50,037 nucleotides of DNA. Origin: Burkholderiales bacterium Ga0074133. GTDB lineage: Bacteria; Pseudomonadota; Gammaproteobacteria; Burkholderiales; Burkholderiaceae_C. The translations under genes and the position numbers were made by a program. The notes beneath the pieces are model-generated. The model did not search any database, was not told where the DNA came from, and was given only the letters and a program-made list of their open reading frames with translations. The stretch spans positions 1 to 50,037 of the forward strand of contig LNEG01000161.1 in NCBI GenBank assembly GCA_001464865.1, given 5' to 3'. Below are positions 43,939 through 50,037 of the stretch, one piece after another; position 1 is the stretch's first letter; each line of letters opens with the position of its first letter.

Positions 43939-44748
43939 ATGACCACTGCCACCGACATCAGCAACCGCATCATGGAAGCCGTGATGGCCCAGAAGCTCGC
44001 GCCCGGCTCGCGCCTGGGCGAGCAGCAGCTGGCCATGCTGTTCGACTGCAGCCGCACCATCGTGCGCGAGGCGCTCACGCGGCTGTCCACGCGCGGTATC
44101 GTCACGGTGAGTGCGCGGCGCGGCTGGTATGTGGTTGAACCTTCCGAGCACGAGGCCCGCGAGGCCTTTGAGGCGCGCCGCGTGATCGAGCTGGGCCTGC
44201 TGCACCAGCTCAAGGACAAGGCCCTGGACAAGGCCGCGCTGCGCCAGCTCAAGCACCACCTGCAGCGCGAAAAGGCCGCCCTGGCCGGTACCGATGTGGG
44301 GCTGAGCACCTACCTGCTGGGTGACTTCCATGTGTGCCTGGCCGAATGCCTGGGCAATGCCCTGCTGGCCGACACGATGCGCGACTTCACGGCGCGCACC
44401 ACGCTGATCGCCATGCTCTACCAGTCCTCGCACGACGCCGCGCAAAGCTGCGACGACCATGTGCGCATTGTCGAAGCGCTGGAGGCGGGCGACATTGCCC
44501 GCGCCGAGGCGCTGATGGCCGAGCACATCGGCACCGTGCAGGCTGCCCTGCGCCTGCAGGCCAGCACCGACCCGCTGGCGGGCCTGCGCGATGCGCTCGC
44601 ACCGGTGGCCACCACGGCGTCTGCGCAGCCCGCGCCCGGCGCAGCCAAGGCCGCATCGGCAAAAGCCGTTCGCCGCACCCGTTCAAAGTCCCCTTCCACC
44701 CCCTCGCCGTCCGACGACGGTTCTGCTTACCTAGGAGCCTTGCTATGA
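43939..44748 (+). CDS. GntR/FadR-family transcriptional regulator with a long basic tail
   Basis: The 269-residue regulator has a winged helix-turn-helix in residues 1-70 (ISNRIMEAVMAQKLAPGSRLGEQQLAMLFDCSRTIVREALTRLSTRGIV) and a FadR C-terminal (FCD) domain (EAFEARRVIELGLLHQL, DFHVCLAECLGNALL, CDDHVRIVEALEAGDIARAEALMAEH). The FCD domain ends near residue 215. A tail of about 55 residues rich in Ala, Pro, Ser and Lys follows (KAVRRTRSKSPSTPSPS), unusual for the family. The ribosome-binding site is weak. The stop overlaps the next gene's start (ATGA), so regulator and transporter are coupled. The ligand may be the transported amino acid. Confidence 0.93.
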   Translation: MTTATDISNRIMEAVMAQKLAPGSRLGEQQLAMLFDCSRTIVREALTRLSTRGIVTVSARRGWYVVEPSEHEAREAFEARRVIELGLLHQLKDKALDKAALRQLKHHLQREKAALAGTDVGLSTYLLGDFHVCLAECLGNALLADTMRDFTARTTLIAMLYQSSHDAAQSCDDHVRIVEALEAGDIARAEALMAEHIGTVQAALRLQASTDPLAGLRDALAPVATTASAQPAPGAAKAASAKAVRRTRSKSPSTPSPSDDGSAYLGALL

Positions 44749-45578
44749 CCGCCTCGCTGAGTTCTTCCGCCTCCGTTCGCCCAGGCGCCCGCCGCCGCAC
44801 CCTGGCCCTGCTGGCCGCTGCCGGCCTGGGGGCTGCACTGCTGGCCCCTTCTGCCCATGCGCAGAACGCGCTGGACAACATCCTCAAGGCCAAAGAGATC
44901 AAGATCGCCATCCCGACCGACTACCCGCCCTACGGCTTTGTCGGCACCGACCTCAAGCCCCAGGGCCTGGACGTGGAAATGGCGCAGTACATCGCCACCA
45001 AGATGGGCGTGAAGGTCGAGCTGATCCCCGTGACCAGCGCCAACCGTATCCCGTACCTGCAGACGCAAAAGGCTGACCTGGTGATCTCCACGCTGGGCAA
45101 GAACCCCGAGCGCGAGAAGGTCATCGACTTCACCGCGGCCTATGCACCGTTCTTCCAGGCCGTGTTTGCCAGCAAGAGCCTGAACATCAAGAGCTTTGCC
45201 GACCTGGCCGGCAAGACCGTGGCCGTGACACGCGGCGCGATGGAAGACCAGGAACTGGCCAAGGTGGCCCCTGCCGGCGTGGACGTGAAGCGCTTTGAAG
45301 ACCACGCCGCCAGCATCTCGGCCTTTGTGTCGGGCCAGACGCAGGCCATTGCCACCAGCGCATCCACGGCCGGCACCATCATGGTCAAGAACCCCAACCT
45401 GCAGACCGAGTACAAGCTGCTGCTCAAGGACAGCCCCAACTTCATCGGCGTGGCCAAGGGCGAGGACAAGCTGCGCCTGCGCGTGAACGAAATCATTGCC
45501 GAGGCACGCAAGTCGGGCGACATCGACAAGCTGTCGAGCAAGTGGCTGGGCCGCCCCGCAGGCGATCTGCCGCAATAA
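44745..45578 (+). CDS. Polar amino-acid ABC transporter, periplasmic binding protein
   Basis: The 277-residue protein has a signal region (RRRTLALLAAAGLGAALLAPSAHAQ, cleavage near residue 39) and a family 3 solute-binding domain with IKIAIPTDYPPYGFVGTDLKPQGLDVEMAQYIATKMGVKVELIPV, ADLVISTLGKNPEREKVIDFT and a C-terminal GVAKGEDKLRLRVNEII. It captures an amino acid, probably polar or acidic, in the periplasm. It is the first structural gene of the transporter operon, overlapping gntR by 4 bp. AGGAG precedes its ATG at 8 bp spacing. Confidence 0.94.
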   Translation: MTASLSSSASVRPGARRRTLALLAAAGLGAALLAPSAHAQNALDNILKAKEIKIAIPTDYPPYGFVGTDLKPQGLDVEMAQYIATKMGVKVELIPVTSANRIPYLQTQKADLVISTLGKNPEREKVIDFTAAYAPFFQAVFASKSLNIKSFADLAGKTVAVTRGAMEDQELAKVAPAGVDVKRFEDHAASISAFVSGQTQAIATSASTAGTIMVKNPNLQTEYKLLLKDSPNFIGVAKGEDKLRLRVNEIIAEARKSGDIDKLSSKWLGRPAGDLPQ

Positions 45579-45657
45579 GCGCGCGGTAAGCACGCAATAC
45601 CGTTCTTTTCCATTGCACAGGGCTGCGTCGTGACAAGCGCCGCAGGGGTTGCACACC

Positions 45658-46308
45658 ATGCTGATTCAACTCGATTTTTCTGCCGTGCTGGCGGCCTGGC
45701 CGCTGCTGGTGCGCGGCGTGGCGTGGACCATCGGGCTCACCATCGTGGGCACCGTGCTGGGCCTGCTGTTGGGTACCGCCTGTGCGTGGGCGCGTGCGCG
45801 CAACCTGGGCCACCGGCCTGCTGCGCTGCGCTGGGTGCGCAACACGCCGTTCATCGTGCAGCTGTTCTTCCTGTTCTTCGGCCTGCCTGCGATGGGCGTC
45901 AAGCTCACGCCCGAGCTGGCCTCGGTGCTGGCCATGGTGATCAACCTGGGCGCGTACTCGGCCGAGATCATCCGCGCAGGCATCGAGGCCACGCCGCGCG
46001 GCCAGATCGAAGCCGCGCAGAGCCTGGCGCTCACGCCCGGCCAGACCTTCCGGCGCGTGGTGCTGCCGCCCGCGCTGCTCAAGGTGTGGCCGGCCATGGT
46101 CAGCCAGATCATCATCGTGATGCTGGGATCGGCGGTGTGCGGGCAGATCTCGACGCCTGAGCTGAGCTACGCCGCCAACCTGATTTCCAGCAACACCTTC
46201 CGCGCGTTCGAGGCCTTCATCCTGGCTACGGCGGTGTACCTGGCGCTGTCGATGCTCACCCGCCGTCTGCTCATGTGGGCAGGCGCACGTTTCTTGGTGG
46301 GGAGGTAA
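45658..46308 (+). CDS. Polar amino-acid ABC transporter permease 1
   Basis: The 216-residue inner-membrane permease has about five helices and the HisM/GlnP-type signature region: RWVRNTPFIVQLFFLFFGLPAMGV, then AYSAEIIRAGIEATPRGQIEAAQSLALTPGQTFRRVVLPPALL (EAA loop that contacts the ATPase). The ATG at 45658 has AGGGG upstream; a TTG three codons earlier is less likely. It follows the binding protein by 79 bp. Its last base (46308) is also the first base of the 271-bp inverted-repeat element, so the element abuts the stop codon. Confidence 0.93.
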   Translation: MLIQLDFSAVLAAWPLLVRGVAWTIGLTIVGTVLGLLLGTACAWARARNLGHRPAALRWVRNTPFIVQLFFLFFGLPAMGVKLTPELASVLAMVINLGAYSAEIIRAGIEATPRGQIEAAQSLALTPGQTFRRVVLPPALLKVWPAMVSQIIIVMLGSAVCGQISTPELSYAANLISSNTFRAFEAFILATAVYLALSMLTRRLLMWAGARFLVGR

Positions 46309-46578
46309 AGAACGTGTTTACCGCTTATTCGACGCCGCGCAAGTGCCTTGCCGGGATGGGGTGCAAGGCGCGGCGCGCAGTTGATAGCACGGCTATCAAC
46401 AAGCGCCGCAACGCCGCAGACCGCCCGGCGAGGCACTTGCCCGAAGGGTTGGAGCGAAATCGGGCGATTGGACGCCCCGACTGCTTGCATGGGCATGAGC
46501 CCATGCGGCGCACCCGAAACATCCACTCATCCCGATTGCGCGCCAACGCGGCATCGAATAAGCGGTAAACACGTTCTT
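46308..46578. mobile_element. 271-bp MITE-like element with 32-bp terminal inverted repeats
   Basis: The left end 46308-46339 and the right end 46547-46578 are inverted repeats of each other at 31 of 32 positions (both begin AAGAACGTGTTTACCGCTTA). Inside are more palindromes: CAAGTGCC near 46339 with GGCACTTG near 46431, GTTGATAGCACGGCTATCAA (46380-46400) and GCATGGGCATGAGCCCATGC (46487-46506). No transposase or coding sequence is visible. It lies between two permease genes of one operon and ends 3 bp before the second start codon. No flanking target duplication is clear. Confidence 0.7.
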
Positions 46579-46581
46579 ATC

Positions 46582-47235
46582 ATGGTTGATTTTTCCCTGT
46601 GGGACATCCTGCGCAACCTGCTGATGGCAGCGCGCTGGACCGTGTCCCTCTCGCTCATCGCCTTCATCGGCGGCGGCCTGGTGGGCCTGCTGCTGCTGGT
46701 GCTGCGGCTGTCCAAGGTGCGCGGCATGGAGCGCGCCGTGGGCGCGTATGTGCAGGTGTTCCAGGGCACGCCGCTGCTGATGCAGCTTTTTCTGGCGTAC
46801 TTCGGCATTGCCCTCTTTGGCATCAAGACATCGCCGTGGACGGCAGCGGCTTTTGCGCTCACGCTCTACACCAGCGCCTACCTCACCGAGATCTGGCGCG
46901 GTTGCGTGGCCGCCATCCCCAGGGGGCAGTGGGAAGCCGCGCAGAGCCTGGCGCTCAACTTTGGCGAGCAGCTGCGCCATGTGGTGCTGCCCCAGGCGCT
47001 GCGCATTGCGGTGCCGCCCACGGTGGGTTTTCTGGTCCAGGTCATCAAGGGCACGGCGCTGGCCTCGGTCATCGGCTTTGTCGAGCTGACCAAGGCCGGC
47101 AGCATGATCTCCAACGCCACTTACCAGCCATTTCTCGTGTACGCCTGCGTGGCGCTGCTTTACTTTGCGCTGTGCTTCCCCGTGAGCCTCATGGCGCAGT
47201 CGCTCGAAAGGAAACTCCATGCCAACAGCCGCTGA
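46582..47235 (+). CDS. Polar amino-acid ABC transporter permease 2
   Basis: The 217-residue permease is of the same class as the one at 45658: VGAYVQVFQGTPLLMQLFLAYFGIALFGI, SAYLTEIWRGCVAAIPRGQWEAAQSLALNFGEQLRHVVLPQALRIAVPPTVGFL (EAA loop) and LASVIGFVELTKAGSM. Together they form the membrane channel of the importer. No good ribosome-binding site lies upstream; the inverted-repeat element occupies that place, ending 3 bp before the ATG. The frame is open through much of the element, but that extension has no family likeness. The 3' end overlaps the ATPase gene by 17 bp. Confidence 0.93.
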   Translation: MVDFSLWDILRNLLMAARWTVSLSLIAFIGGGLVGLLLLVLRLSKVRGMERAVGAYVQVFQGTPLLMQLFLAYFGIALFGIKTSPWTAAAFALTLYTSAYLTEIWRGCVAAIPRGQWEAAQSLALNFGEQLRHVVLPQALRIAVPPTVGFLVQVIKGTALASVIGFVELTKAGSMISNATYQPFLVYACVALLYFALCFPVSLMAQSLERKLHANSR

Positions 47236-48022
47236 AGCCCCCGTCGCCACTCCCGTTCGCGCCCACGACGGCATTGCGGTGGGCGAGCCGCCCATCGTCG
47301 ACATCACTGCGCTGCGCAAGTCCTACGGCACCAACGAAGTGCTCAAGGGCATTGACCTGAAAGTGGCGCGCGGCGAGGTGGTGGCCATCATCGGCAAGAG
47401 CGGCTCGGGCAAGAGCACGCTGCTGCGCTGCGTGAACGGGCTGGAGGTGTTCCAGGAAGGCGCCCTGAGCGTGAACGGCAAGAAACTGCTGCACGACAGC
47501 CCCGCCGCCATGCGCGATCTGCGCCAGCAGGTGGGCATGATTTTTCAGAGCTTCAACCTGTTTCCGCACCTTTCGGTGGGCCGCAACGTGATGCTGGCGC
47601 CCACGCTGGTCAAGGCGCGCAGCCCCCAGGATGCGCAGGCACAGGCGCGCAAGCTGCTCGAGCGCGTGGGCCTGGCTGAAAAGTTTGACGCCATGCCCGA
47701 CCAGCTGTCGGGTGGGCAGCAGCAACGCGTGGCCATTGCGCGCGCGCTGGCCATGGAGCCGCAGGTGCTGCTGTGCGACGAGATCACTTCGGCGCTAGAC
47801 CCGGAGCTGGTGGGTGAAGTGCTGCGCGTGGTGGAGTCCCTCGCGCAAGAGGGCATGACGCTGATGATGGTCACACACGAAATGGCATTTGCCCGCAAGG
47901 TGAGCGACCGCGTGATCTTCATGCACCAGGGCCGCGTGCACGAAACGGGCACACCCGCGCAGCTCTTTGGCAACCCGCAGACGCCCGAGCTGCAACAGTT
48001 CCTGTCTTCGCTGCACGACTGA
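47219..48022 (+). CDS. Polar amino-acid ABC transporter ATP-binding protein
   Basis: The 267-residue ATPase powers the importer. It has GKSGSGKST (Walker A, residues 59-67), MIFQSFNLFPHLSV (Q-loop), LSGGQQQRVAIARAL (signature), VLLCDEITSALDPE (Walker B) and VTHEMAFA (H-loop), all intact. Length and sequence fit the HisP/GlnQ class. An N-terminal extension of about 25 residues before the ATPase core has no known role. The start overlaps permease 2 by 17 bp, with AAAGGA upstream. It closes the operon; a hairpin at 48082 follows. Confidence 0.96.
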   Translation: MPTAAEAPVATPVRAHDGIAVGEPPIVDITALRKSYGTNEVLKGIDLKVARGEVVAIIGKSGSGKSTLLRCVNGLEVFQEGALSVNGKKLLHDSPAAMRDLRQQVGMIFQSFNLFPHLSVGRNVMLAPTLVKARSPQDAQAQARKLLERVGLAEKFDAMPDQLSGGQQQRVAIARALAMEPQVLLCDEITSALDPELVGEVLRVVESLAQEGMTLMMVTHEMAFARKVSDRVIFMHQGRVHETGTPAQLFGNPQTPELQQFLSSLHD

Positions 48023-48081
48023 CATCGCGCGCAGCGGGCCCTCAGTGCGCCCGTGCTGCACATGCGCCCGCGCCATGCAAA

Positions 48082-48121
48082 GAGCCCGCCCACGCCCTGG
48101 AGTTCCAGCGCGGGCGGGCTC
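48082..48121. terminator. Hairpin between transporter operon and EF-hand gene, probable terminator
   Basis: GAGCCCGCCC at 48082-48091 pairs perfectly with GGGCGGGCTC at 48112-48121. No T-run follows on the plus strand; on the minus strand CTTTG follows. It lies 60 bp past the ATPase stop and 80 bp past the convergent EF-hand stop, so it may serve both, but weakly. Confidence 0.5.
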
Positions 48122-48200
48122 ACAGGCCTTGCAGCCCGTCAAACGGTGGTAGCAGCTGGCAGTGGCGTGGCGGCCAGGGTGTCAACTGTCAGAAGTGGGG

Positions 48201-48587
48201 TCAGGAGTTCGCGCCTTTCTCGAATTCGGCGCGGGACAACGAGCCGTCCTTGTCGGCATCCAGCTGCTGGAAACGCTGACCGATCGCGGGCAGCCTTGCG
48301 GCTTCCTGCACGCTCAGTTTGCCGTCCTGGTTGGTGTCGGCGCGGTCAAACGAATTGGCGGCACCGGCCTGGGCCTGTGTGCCTGCTGCGGGCTTTGCAG
48401 GGGCGCTGCCAGGGCCTACGGTAAAGCCCGTGCCAGCCTGCGGCGCGGTTTTTTCCGCGGGGCCGAACTGCGGTGAAGAAGGGGCGGTCTGTGCGTGCAG
48501 GGCGGCTGCGCCACCCAGCGAGAGGGCCGCGAAAAGCATCACGCTGCGCGCGTCGAAGGCATAGGTGCGTCGTTGCATTGCTTTCAT
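48201..48587 (-). CDS. Secreted EF-hand calcium-binding protein
   Basis: The 128-residue protein has a signal peptide (VMLFAALSLGGAAALHAQ, cleavage near residue 33), a Gly/Ala/Pro linker, and two EF-hand loops, DTNQDGKLSVQE and DADKDGSLSRAE, both with good ligand positions. It probably binds calcium in the periplasm or outside the cell. AAGGAG is 10 bp before the chosen ATG (48587); an ATG three codons later is possible. It is divergent from another EF-hand gene, and the two may share control. Confidence 0.88.
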   Translation of the reverse strand: MKAMQRRTYAFDARSVMLFAALSLGGAAALHAQTAPSSPQFGPAEKTAPQAGTGFTVGPGSAPAKPAAGTQAQAGAANSFDRADTNQDGKLSVQEAARLPAIGQRFQQLDADKDGSLSRAEFEKGANS

Positions 48588-48911
48588 GGAAGCTGAGCTC
48601 CTTCAAAGTTGGACAGGACTTCATTGCACCGCAGCAATGGCGTGCGCACCAGCACTCTTGCCCGCTGTTTCCCTCACCAACATCTGCCTTCGCGGTGTAA
48701 CCACAGAGGCCGCTTTTGTGTAGGAAAGCCTCGTGGATGTAGCCAGAAGTAGGCCCTGCCGAGCCGCCGCGGGCACTGCCGTGCATCGCTGACCCGTGTG
48801 GCCGCGCACGTCCTACACCCTGCCCCCGAAGCGCGCCCGACGATGGGACGCGTGCCTGCCGTCCTGGCGGGCCCGGCGTATCCCCTGCCAACCACTTTCA
48901 AGGAGTTCTCA
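48588..48911. other. 324-bp divergent gap between the EF-hand genes
   Basis: Ribosome-binding sites are present at both ends (AAGGAG before 48587 minus, CAAGGAG before 48912 plus). Promoters for both genes must lie here, but I can define none. I see no repeat or RNA gene. Confidence 0.4.
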
Positions 48912-49355
48912 ATGATGATCAAGCACACCGCTCTTGCCGCCATGGCTGCCCTGGCCTGCACCGCCGCGATGGCCCAGGCCCCCATGTCGCAGAACACGCG
49001 TCCGCCTTCCGAGGTGGCGCCTGCGGCATCGGGCGGCCCCGCCGCCACACGCGCGCAAAACAAGGTCGATGACCGTTCGGCACGCAGCACGGCAGCCCCT
49101 GCCGATGCCGCCGCAGCACCCGGTGGCCGCACAGCGCCCGTGGCCGAGATCGACCCCACCCGCTCGGGTGGCAAGGCTGCCGCCAAGGCGGAGACCCGTG
49201 TGAACGCGCGCCTGATGGACACCAACGGCGACGGCATGGTGTCGCGTTCGGAATGGGACACCTACCACTCGACGGCCTGGAATGGCATGAAGCCCTCGGC
49301 CTCCGGTGTGTCCACGGCCGACGTGGACCGCATGAACCGCCTGCATATCAACTGA
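48912..49355 (+). CDS. Secreted protein with one EF-hand loop
   Basis: The 147-residue protein has a signal peptide (ALAAMAALACTAAMAQ, cleavage near residue 22), a Pro/Ala-rich, probably disordered region (residues 25-85), and a single intact EF-hand loop DTNGDGMVSRSEW near residue 102. A second acidic turn (STADVDRMNRL) is degenerate. A role in calcium sensing is possible but unproven. CAAGGAG lies 9 bp before the ATG. Confidence 0.82.
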   Translation: MMIKHTALAAMAALACTAAMAQAPMSQNTRPPSEVAPAASGGPAATRAQNKVDDRSARSTAAPADAAAAPGGRTAPVAEIDPTRSGGKAAAKAETRVNARLMDTNGDGMVSRSEWDTYHSTAWNGMKPSASGVSTADVDRMNRLHIN

Positions 49356-49440
49356 TCGGCGTTGCGCGGGCCAGCGCCCAGCCCCGGGCGCGGCCTGCAC
49401 CCGGCGTCCCGCGCTACCGCCTCGCCCCCTTGCATGTCTG

Positions 49441-49482
49441 TTTCGCCTGCAGGGCCCCGCTACACGGGCCCTGCAGGCGAAA
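49441..49482. promoter_or_regulatory. Perfect 17-bp inverted repeat between EF-hand and adenosyltransferase genes
   Basis: TTTCGCCTGCAGGGCCC (49441-49457) and its exact reverse complement (49466-49482) flank an 8-base loop. As RNA it would be a very stable hairpin. A CTG stretch precedes it and ACCG follows, with no T-run, so it is not a standard terminator. It lies 160 bp before the adenosyltransferase start. Confidence 0.75.
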
Positions 49483-49642
49483 CCGTTGGGGGCGGGGATT
49501 GCGCGCGGGCCCCCCTGCGCCTGTGCGCCGGGGCAAGCCCCCAGGCCAGCGCGGGTGCCTGGCCTGGGCGCACAATGCGCTGCGTTTCAAACCCGCGCTG
49601 CGCCTGCCTGGTGTTCGCCAGCGCCACCACACCAGTACCACC

Positions 49643-50037
49643 ATGGGCAACCGACTCACACAGATCGCCACGCGCACCGGCGATGCCGGCACCACCGGCC
49701 TGGGCAACAACCAGCGCGTTTCCAAGAACAGCCTGCGCGTGCATGCGATGGGGGACGTGGACGAGCTGAACTCGCACATCGGCCTGCTGCTGTGCGAACC
49801 CCTGCCCGACGACGTGCGCAGCCTGCTGGTGGAGGTGCAGCACCAGCTGTTCAACCTGGGTGGCGAGCTGTCGATCCCCGGCTTCGAGCTGCTCAAGGCC
49901 GAGGCCGTGCTCGCGCTCGACGACCCCCTGGCCCACCACAACGCGGCCCTGCCCAAGCTGCAGGAGTTCATCCTGCCCGCAGGTACGCGCGCTGCATCGC
50001 AGGCCCACGTCTGCCGCACCGTGGCCCGCCGCGCTGA
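49643..50037 (+). CDS. PduO-type cob(I)alamin adenosyltransferase, 3'-truncated by the window edge
   Basis: This enzyme transfers the adenosyl group from ATP to cob(I)alamin to make adenosylcobalamin. The first 131 residues are present. They include the ATP-binding N-terminus MGNRLTQIATRTGDAGTTGL, VDELNSHIGLLL, HQLFNLGGELS and EFILPAGTRAASQAHVCRTVARRA, the last being the conserved region near the active site. The ATG at 49643 is weakly supported by the upstream sequence, but it gives the family N-terminus. The frame has no stop before the window ends, so roughly the last 50-60 residues are outside. Confidence 0.94.
   Translation, partial: MGNRLTQIATRTGDAGTTGLGNNQRVSKNSLRVHAMGDVDELNSHIGLLLCEPLPDDVRSLLVEVQHQLFNLGGELSIPGFELLKAEAVLALDDPLAHHNAALPKLQEFILPAGTRAASQAHVCRTVARRA

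Noticed and set aside
46348..46581. In-frame N-terminal extension of permease 2 through the inverted-repeat element
   Set aside because: The encoded residues have no permease likeness and the reading frame is open by chance; the family N-terminus starts at 46582.
49356..49642. Cobalamin riboswitch before the adenosyltransferase gene
   Set aside because: No B12-box-like sequence could be recognised, and the gap is dominated by the 17-bp perfect hairpin.
1..50037. CRISPR arrays, tRNA or rRNA genes, prophage structural genes, classical insertion sequences
   Set aside because: No regularly spaced repeats, cloverleaf sequences, transposase motifs or phage structural proteins were found on either strand by reading.

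Overview
The window looks like a chromosomal segment of a high-GC betaproteobacterium, most likely a Comamonadaceae (Acidovorax-like) species. I infer this from the GC-rich codon use, the order mnmG-rsmG-lysE-parA-...-parB, and two families of short intergenic repeats of a kind I associate with that group. The left end is probably close to the replication origin: it carries parA and parB, and three parS-type palindromes lie inside mnmG and rsmG. No tRNA, rRNA, CRISPR array, transposase or integrase was seen.

Layout. (1) 2-6104: tRNA and rRNA modification genes, an amino-acid exporter and the ParABS segregation genes. Three small genes (hydrolase, membrane protein, cupin) sit between parA and parB. 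(2) 6536-12521: a membrane-anchored methyltransferase, then a cluster of envelope proteins (large lipoprotein, YcfL-like, LpoB-like, CsgG/LpoB-like) and a lipoprotein hydrolase; the lpoB-like gene is frameshifted. (3) 12653-16398: an RsbQ-like hydrolase next to a PAS-GGDEF-EAL protein, a probable small-molecule-to-c-di-GMP module. (4) 16432-18873: a flavin reductase-like protein and a secreted protein of unknown function. (5) 18933-20458: a 1.5-kb islet of lower GC, bounded by a 59-bp imperfect direct repeat of the 3' end of an AraC-family gene. It holds a broken DUF2779 remnant and an intact putative PD-(D/E)XK nuclease gene. (6) 20330-29918: AraC and Lrp regulators, an MFS transporter, a DUF1993 protein, a lipoprotein gamma-glutamyltransferase, a second lipoprotein hydrolase and monomeric isocitrate dehydrogenase.

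(7) 30188-36325, minus strand: the ligase-associated DNA repair cluster (MBL exonuclease, ATP-dependent DNA ligase, Lhr-type helicase, PdeM phosphoesterase). All four genes are joined by 4-bp start/stop overlaps. (8) 36709-42149: a peptide-type binding protein, YnfA with an ArsR-type regulator, a NIPSNAP/ABM pair, a phosphoesterase and a GAF-GGDEF protein. (9) 42348-48022: a D-2-hydroxyacid dehydrogenase-like flavoprotein divergent from a GntR regulator and a polar amino-acid ABC transporter operon. A 271-bp element with 32-bp terminal inverted repeats separates the two permease genes. (10) 48201-50037: two divergent secreted EF-hand proteins and the start of a PduO-type cobalamin adenosyltransferase.

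The items most worth following up are the parS cluster, the RsbQ-like/PAS-GGDEF-EAL pair, the nuclease islet with its duplicated araC end, the inverted-repeat element inside the transporter operon, and the broken lpoB.
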